DNA of 52,489 nt, from contig CANQON010000001.1 in assembly GCA_947625505.1 (NCBI GenBank), positions 92,950 to 145,438 of the forward strand. The letters run 5' to 3'. A model generated the notes under the pieces. That model was not told the DNA's origin. It did not search any database and was given only the letters and a program-made list of their open reading frames with translations. Position 1 is the stretch's first letter. Each line of letters opens with the position of its first letter. Of the stretch, positions 25,691 through 33,636 are shown in pieces. The translations under genes were made by a program, and so were the position numbers. The DNA is from an uncultured Bacilli bacterium (GTDB lineage Bacteria > Bacillota_I > Bacilli_A > RF39 > UBA660).

Positions 25691-26515
25691 ATGCCAGAGT
25701 TACCTGAAGTGGAAACGGTTAGACGTACATTAAAAAAAACAGTCTTAAATGAAGTATTTAAAGAGGTATATGTATATTACCCAAATATTATTGAAACACC
25801 TGATATAACCTCATTTAAAGAGAAATTAAAGGGACAACAAATACTAGATATGGATAGAAGGGGAAAATGGCTCATCTTTGTTTTAAATGATTATTATTTA
25901 TTAACACATTTACGTATGGAAGGTAAGTTCTTTATTCGTAAGCATAGTGATGAATTAGGCAAACATGAACATGTAGCGTTCTTATTTGAAAGTGGATTAG
26001 AATTACGATATAACGATACTCGTAAATTTGGAAGAATGTATTTATTAGATAAAAAGGAAGCTTTTAAAGAAAAGCCACTATGTGAATTAGGGTGTGAGCC
26101 ATGGGATAAAGATTTGACACCTAATTATCTCTTAGAAAAATATCATAATAAAAAACTTCCTATTAAAACAGTAATTTTAGATCAAAGTATTATTACAGGT
26201 ATTGGAAATATATATGCTGATGAAATATTATTCTTAAGTAAGATTAATCCTCAAAGATGTGCTAGTGAAATAAAGAAAAAAGAATGTGAGCAAATAATTA
26301 GTAATACAAGAGATGTTTTATCAAAAGCTATTGAACTAGGAGGGACAACAATTAGATCTTATGAATCTAGTGAAGGTGTCCATGGACGTTTTCAAAATAA
26401 TCTTCTTGTTCATAATCATGAAGGAGATTTATGTCCTAAATGTCATACTAAAATTTTAAAAATTAGGGTAGGTGGAAGAGGCACTTATTACTGTCCAAAA
26501 TGCCAAGCTAAGTAG
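25691..26515 (+). CDS. mutM: formamidopyrimidine-DNA glycosylase (Fpg/MutM)
   Basis: This is a 274-residue base-excision repair enzyme that removes 8-oxoguanine and cuts the abasic site. Pro2 and Glu3 in MPELPEVETV form the active site; LTHLRMEGKF is the conserved beta-hairpin, and ITGIGNIYADEILF the helix-two-turn-helix. The C-terminal zinc finger has CPKC...YYCPKC. AGGTGA lies 4 nt before the ATG. In Bacillus mutM is next to polA/coaE, but here it stands alone. Confidence 0.96.
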   Translation: MPELPEVETVRRTLKKTVLNEVFKEVYVYYPNIIETPDITSFKEKLKGQQILDMDRRGKWLIFVLNDYYLLTHLRMEGKFFIRKHSDELGKHEHVAFLFESGLELRYNDTRKFGRMYLLDKKEAFKEKPLCELGCEPWDKDLTPNYLLEKYHNKKLPIKTVILDQSIITGIGNIYADEILFLSKINPQRCASEIKKKECEQIISNTRDVLSKAIELGGTTIRSYESSEGVHGRFQNNLLVHNHEGDLCPKCHTKILKIRVGGRGTYYCPKCQAK

Positions 26516-26829
26516 TACCTTATATAAAGGTAAAAAAATCATAAAATTGTAAAATTCAAAAATTAAAAAAATTAAAAAAGCAAAAAAATTAAAAAATAAA
26601 AAAATCTATTTTTTTCAAAAAAAGAAAAATAGATTTTTTTAATACAAAAAAGAGAAAAGGCAAGAAAAATAAGGCAAAAATTAAATTTAAGTGTAAAAAC
26701 AACACTCTTGCCAAAAAATAAAAAAATTAAAAGTTAAAAAAATGTAAAAAAATTAAAATGAAAATTATTATAAAATAATGCCTAAAGGTAACAACATCAA
26801 AAAACCACTAAAAAAGTGCAAAAAAAGTA
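26516..26829 (+). other. extremely A-rich intergenic region upstream of nrdD
   Basis: About 310 nt with no gene. The plus strand is strikingly rich in A-tracts of 4-8 A separated by short TT/TTAA/G steps, with few C. It holds a long terminator hairpin (26598-26640), a small AGTGT...ACACT hairpin around 26690-26707 nested in a GGCAAG/CTTGCC pairing, and a CACT/AGTG hairpin just before the nrdD promoter. No NrdR box pair was found by eye. Confidence 0.5.
26598..26640 (+). terminator. long AT-rich terminator hairpin after mutM
   Basis: A 16-bp stem pairs 26598-26613 with 26625-26640. It is almost all A-T with one G-C pair and ends in seven T; A and T runs on both flanks would allow bidirectional use. 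Confidence 0.7.
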
Positions 26830-26859
26830 TTGCATTTAGTATATTTTGGAGAGTATAAT
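26830..26859 (+). promoter_or_regulatory. promoter of nrdD
   Basis: TTGCAT (26830-26835), an 18-nt spacer and a perfect TATAAT (26854-26859), with the start codon 31 nt downstream after a GTAGGAGG ribosome site. Confidence 0.6.
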
Positions 26860-26889
26860 TCTAGGTAGATAGTAGGAGGTAAAACAAAG

Positions 26890-29202
26890 ATGTCAGATTC
26901 ATATAACAAGATAACATTAGACGTAATTAAAAGAAATGGTAAAAAGGTAGCTTTTGATGCTAGTAAAATTGCAATTGCCATAAAAAAAGGGTTTGATAGT
27001 GTCGTAACAACTTCTAATGAAAACGAAGAAGAAAATAAAGTTTATACCGAAGAAGATGTAAATAAAGTTTATTTAGGAGTTATTAAAACAATAGAGAAAA
27101 AATATAAAGATGAAACAAGAATTAAAATTGAAGAAATTCAAGATTTAATTGAGATGGAATTAGATAAAAAAGGCTATGATGATGTATTAAAATCATTCTC
27201 TGAATATCGTGAGAGAAGAAATCAATCTCGTGCTTTGTTTGCTGATGATAAAAAAATTCATAAGTTCTTAAAAACATTAGAAGGACTTGGACTTAAATCA
27301 GCTAATGAAGATGATACTAAAAGAGAAAATGCCAATATTGATGGCGATAGCGCTATGGGTACAATGCTTCAATATGGTAGCACAGTATCTAAAGAATTCG
27401 CTAAAGCATATTTAATGAAGAAAAGATTTTCTATGGCTCATGATGAAGGCGATATTCATATTCATGATATGGACTTCCTAGCTATGGGAACTACTACTTG
27501 TATGCAAATAGAATTAGATAAACTATTCAAAAAAGGTTTTTCTACAGGACATGGTCACTTACGTACACCTGCTAGTATTGGTTCATATAGTGCTTTAGCT
27601 GCTATAGCAATCCAATCTAATCAAAATGATCAACATGGAGGACAATCAATACCTGCTTTTGATTATTATATGGCACCTGGTGTTCTTAAAACATTTAAAA
27701 AAGAATTTAAACAACAAATATATGATTTATTAGACTTTGAAGATTTACTTCCATTTATTAGTATGGATAGAATAGCTAAAGAAGTAGATAAAATAAATTC
27801 TATTGAGTTTGATATTGAAAGATTTGAACCAATTTATACAGAGTCTGCTTCTGTAAAAAGACTATTTGTTAAGTCTTATGAAAAGGCTTTAGCAAAAACT
27901 AATCGTCAAACATATCAAGCTATGGAAGCATTTGTTCATAACTTAAATACAATGCATTCAAGAGCAGGAGCTCAAGTACCATTTTCATCAATTAACTTTG
28001 GTACTGATACTTCAGCTGAAGGACGTATGGTTATTAAAAACTTCTTAGAGGCTACAGAAGCAGGATTAGGAAAAGGAGAAACACCAATTTTCCCAGTATC
28101 TATCTTCAAAGTAAAAGAAGGAGTTAACTATAATCCTGGTGATCCTAACTATGATTTATTTAAGTTAGCTTGTCGTGTATCAGCTAAAAGATTATTCCCT
28201 AACTTCTCATTCTTAGATGCTCCATTTAATATTGAATACTATAAAGAAGGAGATTATCGTACCGAAGTTGGTTATATGGGATGTCGTACACGTGTTATGG
28301 CTGATGTAACAGATCCTAATAATCAAACAACAGGAGGACGTGGTAATCTATCATTTACTTCTATCAATTTACCAAGATTAGGTATTAAACATGGTATTTG
28401 TTTAAAAGAAAGAGATAAAGCTGATATGAAAGGCTTCTATGAAGACTTAGCTGAAATGATGGATTTAGTAAGAGATCAATTACTTGAAAGATTTGAAATT
28501 CAATGTAATAAAAGAGTCTATAACTTCCCATTCTTATTAGGAAGTGGGGTATGGACTGATGGTGATAAATTAAAACCAACAGATCGTTTAAGAAAAATAT
28601 TAAAACATGGTACTTTAACAATTGGTTTTATCGGTTTAGCTGAAACCCTTAAAGCATTAATTGGAAAGCATCATGGAGAGAGTGAAGAAGCTCAAAAATT
28701 AGGTTTGGAAATAATATCTTTCATGCGTAATAGATGTAATGAATATTGTGAAAAATACAATTTAAACTTTACTTTAATCGCAACACCTGCTGAAGGATTA
28801 GCTGGAAGATTTGTTAATATAGATAAGGCTATATATGGACGTATTAAAGGAGTAACAGATCGTAGTTACTATACAAACTCATTCCATGTACCTGTTTACT
28901 ATAACATTAGTATTAAGAAGAAGATTGAGTTAGAGGCACCATATCATGCCTTAACAAATGGAGGACATATCTCTTATATTGAATTAGATGGAGATACTGT
29001 TCAAAATGTAGAAGCATTCGAACAAATAATTCGTTTGATGAAAGAAGCAGGCATTGGTTATGGAGCTATTAACCATCCTGTAGACCGAGATCCTGTGTGT
29101 GGCTTTGTAGGAGTTATCGGTGATGTATGTCCTGGATGTGGACGTAAAGAATTTGAAGGTGTACCTTTTGAAGAGGTAAAATCGCTAAATTGTGGATGTT
29201 AA
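26890..29202 (+). CDS. nrdD: anaerobic (class III) ribonucleoside-triphosphate reductase, catalytic chain lacking the glycyl-radical tail
   Basis: This 770-residue protein has an N-terminal ATP-cone (about 5-105) followed by the ten-stranded reductase barrel (for example HDEGDIHIHDMDF, NLNTMHSRAGAQVPFSS and TTGGRGNLSFTSINLPR). It makes dNTPs without oxygen. The chain stops just after a Cys-rich zinc site (CPGCGRKEF...SLNCGC). The usual continuation RRVxGYLG...RVKH, which carries the radical glycine, is missing here but is encoded in the next small gene. The zinc site also has a CxxC and a CxC rather than two CxxC pairs. Confidence 0.93.
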   Translation: MSDSYNKITLDVIKRNGKKVAFDASKIAIAIKKGFDSVVTTSNENEEENKVYTEEDVNKVYLGVIKTIEKKYKDETRIKIEEIQDLIEMELDKKGYDDVLKSFSEYRERRNQSRALFADDKKIHKFLKTLEGLGLKSANEDDTKRENANIDGDSAMGTMLQYGSTVSKEFAKAYLMKKRFSMAHDEGDIHIHDMDFLAMGTTTCMQIELDKLFKKGFSTGHGHLRTPASIGSYSALAAIAIQSNQNDQHGGQSIPAFDYYMAPGVLKTFKKEFKQQIYDLLDFEDLLPFISMDRIAKEVDKINSIEFDIERFEPIYTESASVKRLFVKSYEKALAKTNRQTYQAMEAFVHNLNTMHSRAGAQVPFSSINFGTDTSAEGRMVIKNFLEATEAGLGKGETPIFPVSIFKVKEGVNYNPGDPNYDLFKLACRVSAKRLFPNFSFLDAPFNIEYYKEGDYRTEVGYMGCRTRVMADVTDPNNQTTGGRGNLSFTSINLPRLGIKHGICLKERDKADMKGFYEDLAEMMDLVRDQLLERFEIQCNKRVYNFPFLLGSGVWTDGDKLKPTDRLRKILKHGTLTIGFIGLAETLKALIGKHHGESEEAQKLGLEIISFMRNRCNEYCEKYNLNFTLIATPAEGLAGRFVNIDKAIYGRIKGVTDRSYYTNSFHVPVYYNISIKKKIELEAPYHALTNGGHISYIELDGDTVQNVEAFEQIIRLMKEAGIGYGAINHPVDRDPVCGFVGVIGDVCPGCGRKEFEGVPFEEVKSLNCGC

Positions 29203-29215
29203 GGAGGAATGAAAA

Positions 29216-29395
29216 ATGGAAAAAATAGTTGGCGAAGGAGTTGGATTTGAAAGAATTAGAAGGGTAACAGGATACCTTTCAGGAGATGTTAAACGTTTCA
29301 ATAACGGAAAAAGAGCCGAAGAGAAAGATCGTGTAAAACATTCTGGTATTAAAGAAATCTTAGCTACTGCCCAAACTTGTAAAGAAGCTAAATAA
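29216..29395 (+). CDS. stand-alone glycyl-radical domain of NrdD
   Basis: This 59-residue protein has RRVTGYLSGDVKRFNNGKR followed by a RVKH motif. This is the C-terminal glycyl-radical segment of class III reductases (E. coli RRVCGYLG...RVKH). Gly19 is the predicted radical site, to be activated by NrdG. The preceding nrdD ends in TAA with an AAGGAGG over the stop and a fresh ATG 13 nt later, so this is a separate polypeptide, not a sequencing slip: it begins with its own ~12-residue leader and lies in a different reading frame. Its stop overlaps the nrdG start by one base. It probably docks onto NrdD as GrcA/YfiD does on pyruvate formate-lyase. Confidence 0.85.
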   Translation: MEKIVGEGVGFERIRRVTGYLSGDVKRFNNGKRAEEKDRVKHSGIKEILATAQTCKEAK

Positions 29396-29958
29396 TGACG
29401 ATAAAATTAGCTAGTGAATTACAGCCTGATAGTGTTGTTGATGGTACTGGTATTAGGACAGTTATTTGGACACAAGGATGTTCTCATGATTGTCCTGGAT
29501 GCCATAATCCAGGAACCCATGATTTTAATGGTGGATTTGAAGTAGACACTGATGAGGTAATTGAAGAGATTAAAGGCCTTGAAGGCCAAACGGGTATCAC
29601 TTTTAGTGGAGGAGATCCTTTTTTTCAACCAGAAGCCTGTGCTATATTAGCAGAAGCCATACATAAATGTAAGATGAATGTTTGGTGTTATACAGGTTTT
29701 ACATTCGAAGAATTATTAAAGTTGTGTGATACTAATAAAGCTGTTATGGACTTCTTAAAAGAAATAGATGTTTTAGTGGATGGAAGATTTGTTATGGCTT
29801 TAAAAAGTCTCAATATAAAATTTAGGGGTTCTAGTAATCAACGTATTATAGATGTACCTAAAAGTTTAAAAGCGAAAAAAGTTATTATCTTTATGTCAGA
29901 TGATATCGATGTTGATTATAATTTTGGACGTTATGAGAAAAAAGGAATATATATTTAA
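29395..29958 (+). CDS. nrdG: anaerobic ribonucleotide reductase activase
   Basis: This 187-residue radical SAM enzyme generates the glycyl radical of NrdD. CSHDCPGC near residue 30 is the CxxxCxxC cluster motif and FSGGDPF near residue 66 the SAM-binding GGDP. Its ATG overlaps the stop of the glycyl-radical gene (TAATG), implying coupled synthesis of activator and target. Confidence 0.95.
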   Translation: MTIKLASELQPDSVVDGTGIRTVIWTQGCSHDCPGCHNPGTHDFNGGFEVDTDEVIEEIKGLEGQTGITFSGGDPFFQPEACAILAEAIHKCKMNVWCYTGFTFEELLKLCDTNKAVMDFLKEIDVLVDGRFVMALKSLNIKFRGSSNQRIIDVPKSLKAKKVIIFMSDDIDVDYNFGRYEKKGIYI

Positions 29959-29980
29959 GACGACTAAATGTCGTTTTTTT
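29957..29980 (+). terminator. terminator of the nrd operon
   Basis: An 8-bp stem (29957-29964 with 29970-29977, one G-U) with a 5-nt loop and seven T. Confidence 0.7.
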
Positions 29981-30024
29981 GTATATATAAAAAATAATTA
30001 CGTATAATTTTATTAGAGGTAATT

Positions 30025-30483
30025 ATGAAAAATATTTTAAAAAAAGGTTTTTATATATTTTTTTCATTAGTAATTGGAGGAATTGTCAGTATCATTATTA
30101 AAGATCATATTGATTATTCTATATTAAATAAGCCTCCACTTAGTCCTCCTAAGTTATTATTTCCAATAGCTTGGAGTATTATTTATTTACTAATGGGAAT
30201 ATCTTATTATTTATTTCGTAAAGATTATCCAAATAATGAAGATAAAATAACATTTTTATATTATTTTCAGTTATTTATTAATGCTTTATGGAGTATTATT
30301 TTTTTCCTATTTAAATGGCGCTTTCTTGCTATTATATGGATATTATTATTACTAGCATTAATTGTTTGGTTAACGATGTTACTATATCAAAAAGTAAAAA
30401 TATCTAGTTATCTATATATTCCATATATTATATGGGTTATATTTGCTACTTATTTAACCATTGGTATATATATTTTAAATTAG
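30025..30483 (+). CDS. tspO: TspO/MBR family membrane protein
   Basis: This 152-residue five-helix membrane protein has the family signatures KPPLSPPKLLFPIAWSIIY near residues 38-56 and FINALWSIIFF near residue 90. TspO proteins bind porphyrins or sterols and relate to tetrapyrrole handling or stress. GAGG precedes the ATG, with a TATAAT at 30003-30008. It is a single gene ending in a weak GGAT/ATCC hairpin before a T run. Confidence 0.88.
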   Translation: MKNILKKGFYIFFSLVIGGIVSIIIKDHIDYSILNKPPLSPPKLLFPIAWSIIYLLMGISYYLFRKDYPNNEDKITFLYYFQLFINALWSIIFFLFKWRFLAIIWILLLLALIVWLTMLLYQKVKISSYLYIPYIIWVIFATYLTIGIYILN

Positions 30484-30504
30484 GATGATATATCCTTTTT
30501 TTGT

Positions 30505-30533
30505 TTGCTAAAAGAGAAGAAAAATATTATAAT
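30505..30533 (+). promoter_or_regulatory. promoter of fmt
   Basis: TTGCTA (30505-30510), a 17-nt spacer and a perfect TATAAT (30528-30533), 17 nt before the start codon. Confidence 0.7.
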
Positions 30534-30549
30534 GTTAATAGGTGATTTG

Positions 30550-31491
30550 ATGAATGATATAAAGATTATTTTTATGGGTACTCCTGATTTTAGTGTACCT
30601 GTTTTAGAAATGTTAATAGATAATTATAATGTTATAGGTGTTGTTACACAGCCTGATAAGCCTGTAGGGCGTGAAGGTAAGTTAAAGATGTCACCTGTTA
30701 AAGAGGTAGCTCTTAAAAATAATATAAAAGTTTTTCAGCCTATAAAGATAAGAAAAGAATATGAAGATATTTTAAATACCAATCCAGATATTATTATTAC
30801 TTGTGCTTATGGGCAAATAATTCCTAAAGAAATATTAGATTATCCAAGATTAGGATGTATAAATGTTCATGCTTCATTATTACCTAAATATCGCGGAGGA
30901 GCTCCTATTCATCATGCTATTATTAATGGTGATGATAAAACAGGTATAACTATTATGCATATGGATGTAGGTATGGATAGTGGAGATATTATAAGTCAAT
31001 CTTCTTTAGATATTAAAGATGATGATACAGCAGAATCTTTATTTAATCGTTTATCAAAATTAGGTAGTGATTTCTTAAAAGAGGTATTGCCTAGTATTAT
31101 TAATGGTACAGCAACAAGAACAAAACAAGATGAAAAAGAAGTAACATATGCTTATAATATTAGCCCTGAAGATGAAATAATCGATTTTAATAAGACAAGA
31201 AAAGAAGTATATAATCAAATAAGAGGGCTTAATAGTTTCCCTGTTGCTTATACTTATCTTGATAATAAAAGATTAAAAGTATGGTTTGCTAAAATAGGGG
31301 AAGATATAAACTCTAAAGTAGATAATGGAGTTATTACTAATATATATAAAGATGGAATAGGCGTAAAAGTATGTGATGGAGAAATCATTTTAACGAGTAT
31401 TCAACCTGAAGGTAAAAAACGAATGGATGCTTCATCTTATTTAAATGGTATTAGTGATAAAAAAGGATTAATAGGTAAGAAGTTAGGATAG
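30550..31491 (+). CDS. fmt: methionyl-tRNA formyltransferase
   Basis: This 313-residue enzyme formylates initiator Met-tRNA using 10-formyl-THF. IIFMGTPDFSVPVLE opens the N-terminal formyltransferase domain; NVHASLLPKYRGGAPIHHAI and the MDVGMDSGDI stretch are conserved active-site segments. The C-terminal OB-like domain follows after about residue 205. The ATG at 30550 has AGGTGA 4 nt upstream; earlier in-frame codons overlap the promoter. def is not adjacent. Confidence 0.96.
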   Translation: MNDIKIIFMGTPDFSVPVLEMLIDNYNVIGVVTQPDKPVGREGKLKMSPVKEVALKNNIKVFQPIKIRKEYEDILNTNPDIIITCAYGQIIPKEILDYPRLGCINVHASLLPKYRGGAPIHHAIINGDDKTGITIMHMDVGMDSGDIISQSSLDIKDDDTAESLFNRLSKLGSDFLKEVLPSIINGTATRTKQDEKEVTYAYNISPEDEIIDFNKTRKEVYNQIRGLNSFPVAYTYLDNKRLKVWFAKIGEDINSKVDNGVITNIYKDGIGVKVCDGEIILTSIQPEGKKRMDASSYLNGISDKKGLIGKKLG

Positions 31492-31497
31492 GTGTAT

Positions 31498-32223
31498 ATG
31501 GAAGAATTTAAAAACTTTATCAAAACTTTATGGCAAAATAAAAGACGTCGTGCAGCTTTAGGACTTGTTTTTTGGGTAATATTTTTTATTGTTGTTTTTG
31601 CTATGATTGGAGGACCTGGAAATATACCTGAACAAACGATAGCGAATGGTAATAATAATACAACATCATCTAGCTTTTTAGAAAATTATGATAAGATGTC
31701 TAATTTTGAATATAGTTATTTAATAACGATTAAGAAAAATAATGTAGAAAATACTTATAAAATAGATGGTACTTATTATGATAAAAAGTATTACTTTACA
31801 ATGAGTAATGATGAGTATTATATAGCTGACAATATTTTATATGTTGTTAATAATGATGAAAGAAAATTAATAGAATTTAATAGTATTGATAGTAATCATA
31901 TCTTTAATCTTATAGATATTCGTTTATTAGGTAAGGATAATGTTCATACATTTATAGACGCTAGTGAAGAAGATAATAAGACAACTTATAAAGATGGTTC
32001 TGTTCTAATTGATTATGTGTATAAAAGTTATGATAATCGTATATTAGAACTTACTGTTTCCGAATATAGTAATATTATAAATAGTATAGAGTTAGATTTT
32101 CATAAGTACTTTGAAGAAGCATATGATGAATTTAATGTTTCTATTGCGTATAAAAATATAAATAATATTGCTGAATATCAAAAAAATTATGATGAATATG
32201 AAATTATAAAAAAGGGTGACTAA
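31498..32223 (+). CDS. single-pass membrane protein of unknown function preceding murE
   Basis: This 241-residue protein has a short cytoplasmic N-terminus with RRRAA, one transmembrane helix (about 22-40) and an external beta-rich domain (Asn/Tyr/Lys/Asp-rich) of about 190 residues with no motif I recognise. It starts 6 nt after fmt and ends 1 nt before the first murE, so it is likely made together with wall-precursor enzymes. I take the ATG at 31498; a GTG two codons earlier is less likely. Confidence 0.6.
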   Translation: MEEFKNFIKTLWQNKRRRAALGLVFWVIFFIVVFAMIGGPGNIPEQTIANGNNNTTSSSFLENYDKMSNFEYSYLITIKKNNVENTYKIDGTYYDKKYYFTMSNDEYYIADNILYVVNNDERKLIEFNSIDSNHIFNLIDIRLLGKDNVHTFIDASEEDNKTTYKDGSVLIDYVYKSYDNRILELTVSEYSNIINSIELDFHKYFEEAYDEFNVSIAYKNINNIAEYQKNYDEYEIIKKGD

Positions 32224-32224
32224 C

Positions 32225-33589
32225 ATGATTGACATTAAATCAGATTCAAGAAAAATAAAAAAAGGTGATACCTTTGTTGCTTTAAGAGGCATAACTAGTG
32301 ATGGTCATGATTATATAGAAAAAGCTATTAATAATGGCGCTACTAAGATAGTAGCAGAGCATGGTGATTATAGTGTAGAAACAATTATAGTTCCTGATAC
32401 AAGAGAGTATTTAAATAATTATCTTAAAGATAAGTATGGATATCTTATTGATGAAATGACATTAATGGGTATTACAGGAACAAATGGTAAAACAACAAGT
32501 GCCTTTTTAACATATGAAGCCTTAAATAAGTTAGGCTATAAGTGTGCCTATATTGGAACAGTAGGATTCTATTTAGAAGAAAAAGTTTATGATTTACCTA
32601 ATACTAATTGTGATATATGTGATACTTATGAAATGTTAAAAGAAGCATATGATAAAGGATATAGACATGCTGTCTTAGAAGTTAGTAGCCAAGGAATATC
32701 ATATGGAAGAATAGAAACATTAGCGTTTGATTATGCTGTTTTTACTAATTTAACAAGAGATCATTTAGATTATCATAAAACGATGGAAAATTATGCCTTA
32801 GCTAAACAACAATTATTTAAACAAGTTAAGAAAAAAGGACTAGCTATTATTAATGATGATGATAGTTATGCTGTTTACTATAAAATAGGTAATTATGTTA
32901 CATATGGATTTAATACTAGTGATTATCAAGTAACAGATTATGAATTAACAGCTAATGGAACTACTTTTACTATTAATAACAATTATGCTTTAAAAGCTAA
33001 ATTATTAGGTAAATATAATATATATAATATGTTAGTTACTTATATCTTATTAATTAAGTTAGGTATTCCTTATGATAAGATTAAACAAGTATTTTTAGAG
33101 TTAACAGCGCCTAATGGACGTATGGATATGATAAAGTATAAAACAAATACTATTATTATAGATTATGCTCATACACCAGACGCTATGGAGAATTTATTTA
33201 GTGCGATAAAAGATATTAAATATAATAATTTATATATTGTCTTTGGTTGTACAGGTAGTCGTGATCGTACGAAAAGACCAATAATGACTTCTTTAGCGCT
33301 TAATGAAGCTAACTTTACTTTTATAACAAGTGATGATTTACATGATGAAGAATTTAATGATATTATCGATGATATGTTAAAAGATAATACTAAAACTAAT
33401 TATGTTGTTATTGAAGATCGTTATAAAGCTGTTTTGGAAGCTATGAAGAGATTAAAAGATAATGATCTGTTACTAATATTAGGTAAAGGACATGAAGAAT
33501 TTATTATTGTTAAGGATAAAAAGATTCCATATAATGATCGTAAAGCTGTTTTACAAATAATGGAATCTAATGAATGTATTAAAGCGTAA
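32225..33589 (+). CDS. divergent MurE-family Mur ligase (paralogue 1)
   Basis: This 454-residue protein has the full Mur ligase layout: an N-terminal UDP-binding domain (SDSRKIKKGDTFVAL), the ATP loop GITGTNGKTTSAF near residue 84, EVSSQGI and FTNLTRDHLDYH, the carbamoylated-lysine segment ALAKQQLF, and the C-terminal RMDMI, DYAHTPDAM and LGKGHEEF. Two specificity sites are altered. The TTP sugar-dipeptide loop is replaced by NTNCD, and the amino-acid-selecting DNPR/DNPA motif reads DDLH (370-373). It therefore probably adds an amino acid other than meso-DAP, or uses another acceptor. It is followed by a hairpin and then a canonical MurE. Confidence 0.85.
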   Translation: MIDIKSDSRKIKKGDTFVALRGITSDGHDYIEKAINNGATKIVAEHGDYSVETIIVPDTREYLNNYLKDKYGYLIDEMTLMGITGTNGKTTSAFLTYEALNKLGYKCAYIGTVGFYLEEKVYDLPNTNCDICDTYEMLKEAYDKGYRHAVLEVSSQGISYGRIETLAFDYAVFTNLTRDHLDYHKTMENYALAKQQLFKQVKKKGLAIINDDDSYAVYYKIGNYVTYGFNTSDYQVTDYELTANGTTFTINNNYALKAKLLGKYNIYNMLVTYILLIKLGIPYDKIKQVFLELTAPNGRMDMIKYKTNTIIIDYAHTPDAMENLFSAIKDIKYNNLYIVFGCTGSRDRTKRPIMTSLALNEANFTFITSDDLHDEEFNDIIDDMLKDNTKTNYVVIEDRYKAVLEAMKRLKDNDLLLILGKGHEEFIIVKDKKIPYNDRKAVLQIMESNECIKA

Positions 33590-33597
33590 AGGACATT

Positions 33598-33636
33598 TCA
33601 CTATATTTTACATAGAATATAGTGAGGTGTTTTTTT
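33598..33636 (+). promoter_or_regulatory. hairpin plus T-run between the two murE genes (attenuator or terminator)
   Basis: A 10-bp perfect stem (33598-33607 with 33616-33625, 8-nt loop) is followed within five bases by seven T that run straight into the ATG of the second murE. The right arm overlaps the start of its GAGGTG ribosome site. It could terminate, slow, or occlude expression of the second gene; no promoter is visible behind it. Confidence 0.6.

Noticed and set aside
26830-26889. NrdR operator upstream of nrdD
   Set aside because: A single AGTATATTTT-like stretch exists but no pair of 16-bp boxes at the expected spacing.
28385-28621. 78-aa frame on the minus strand within nrdD
   Set aside because: Antisense shadow of a conserved gene; no ribosome site and biased composition.
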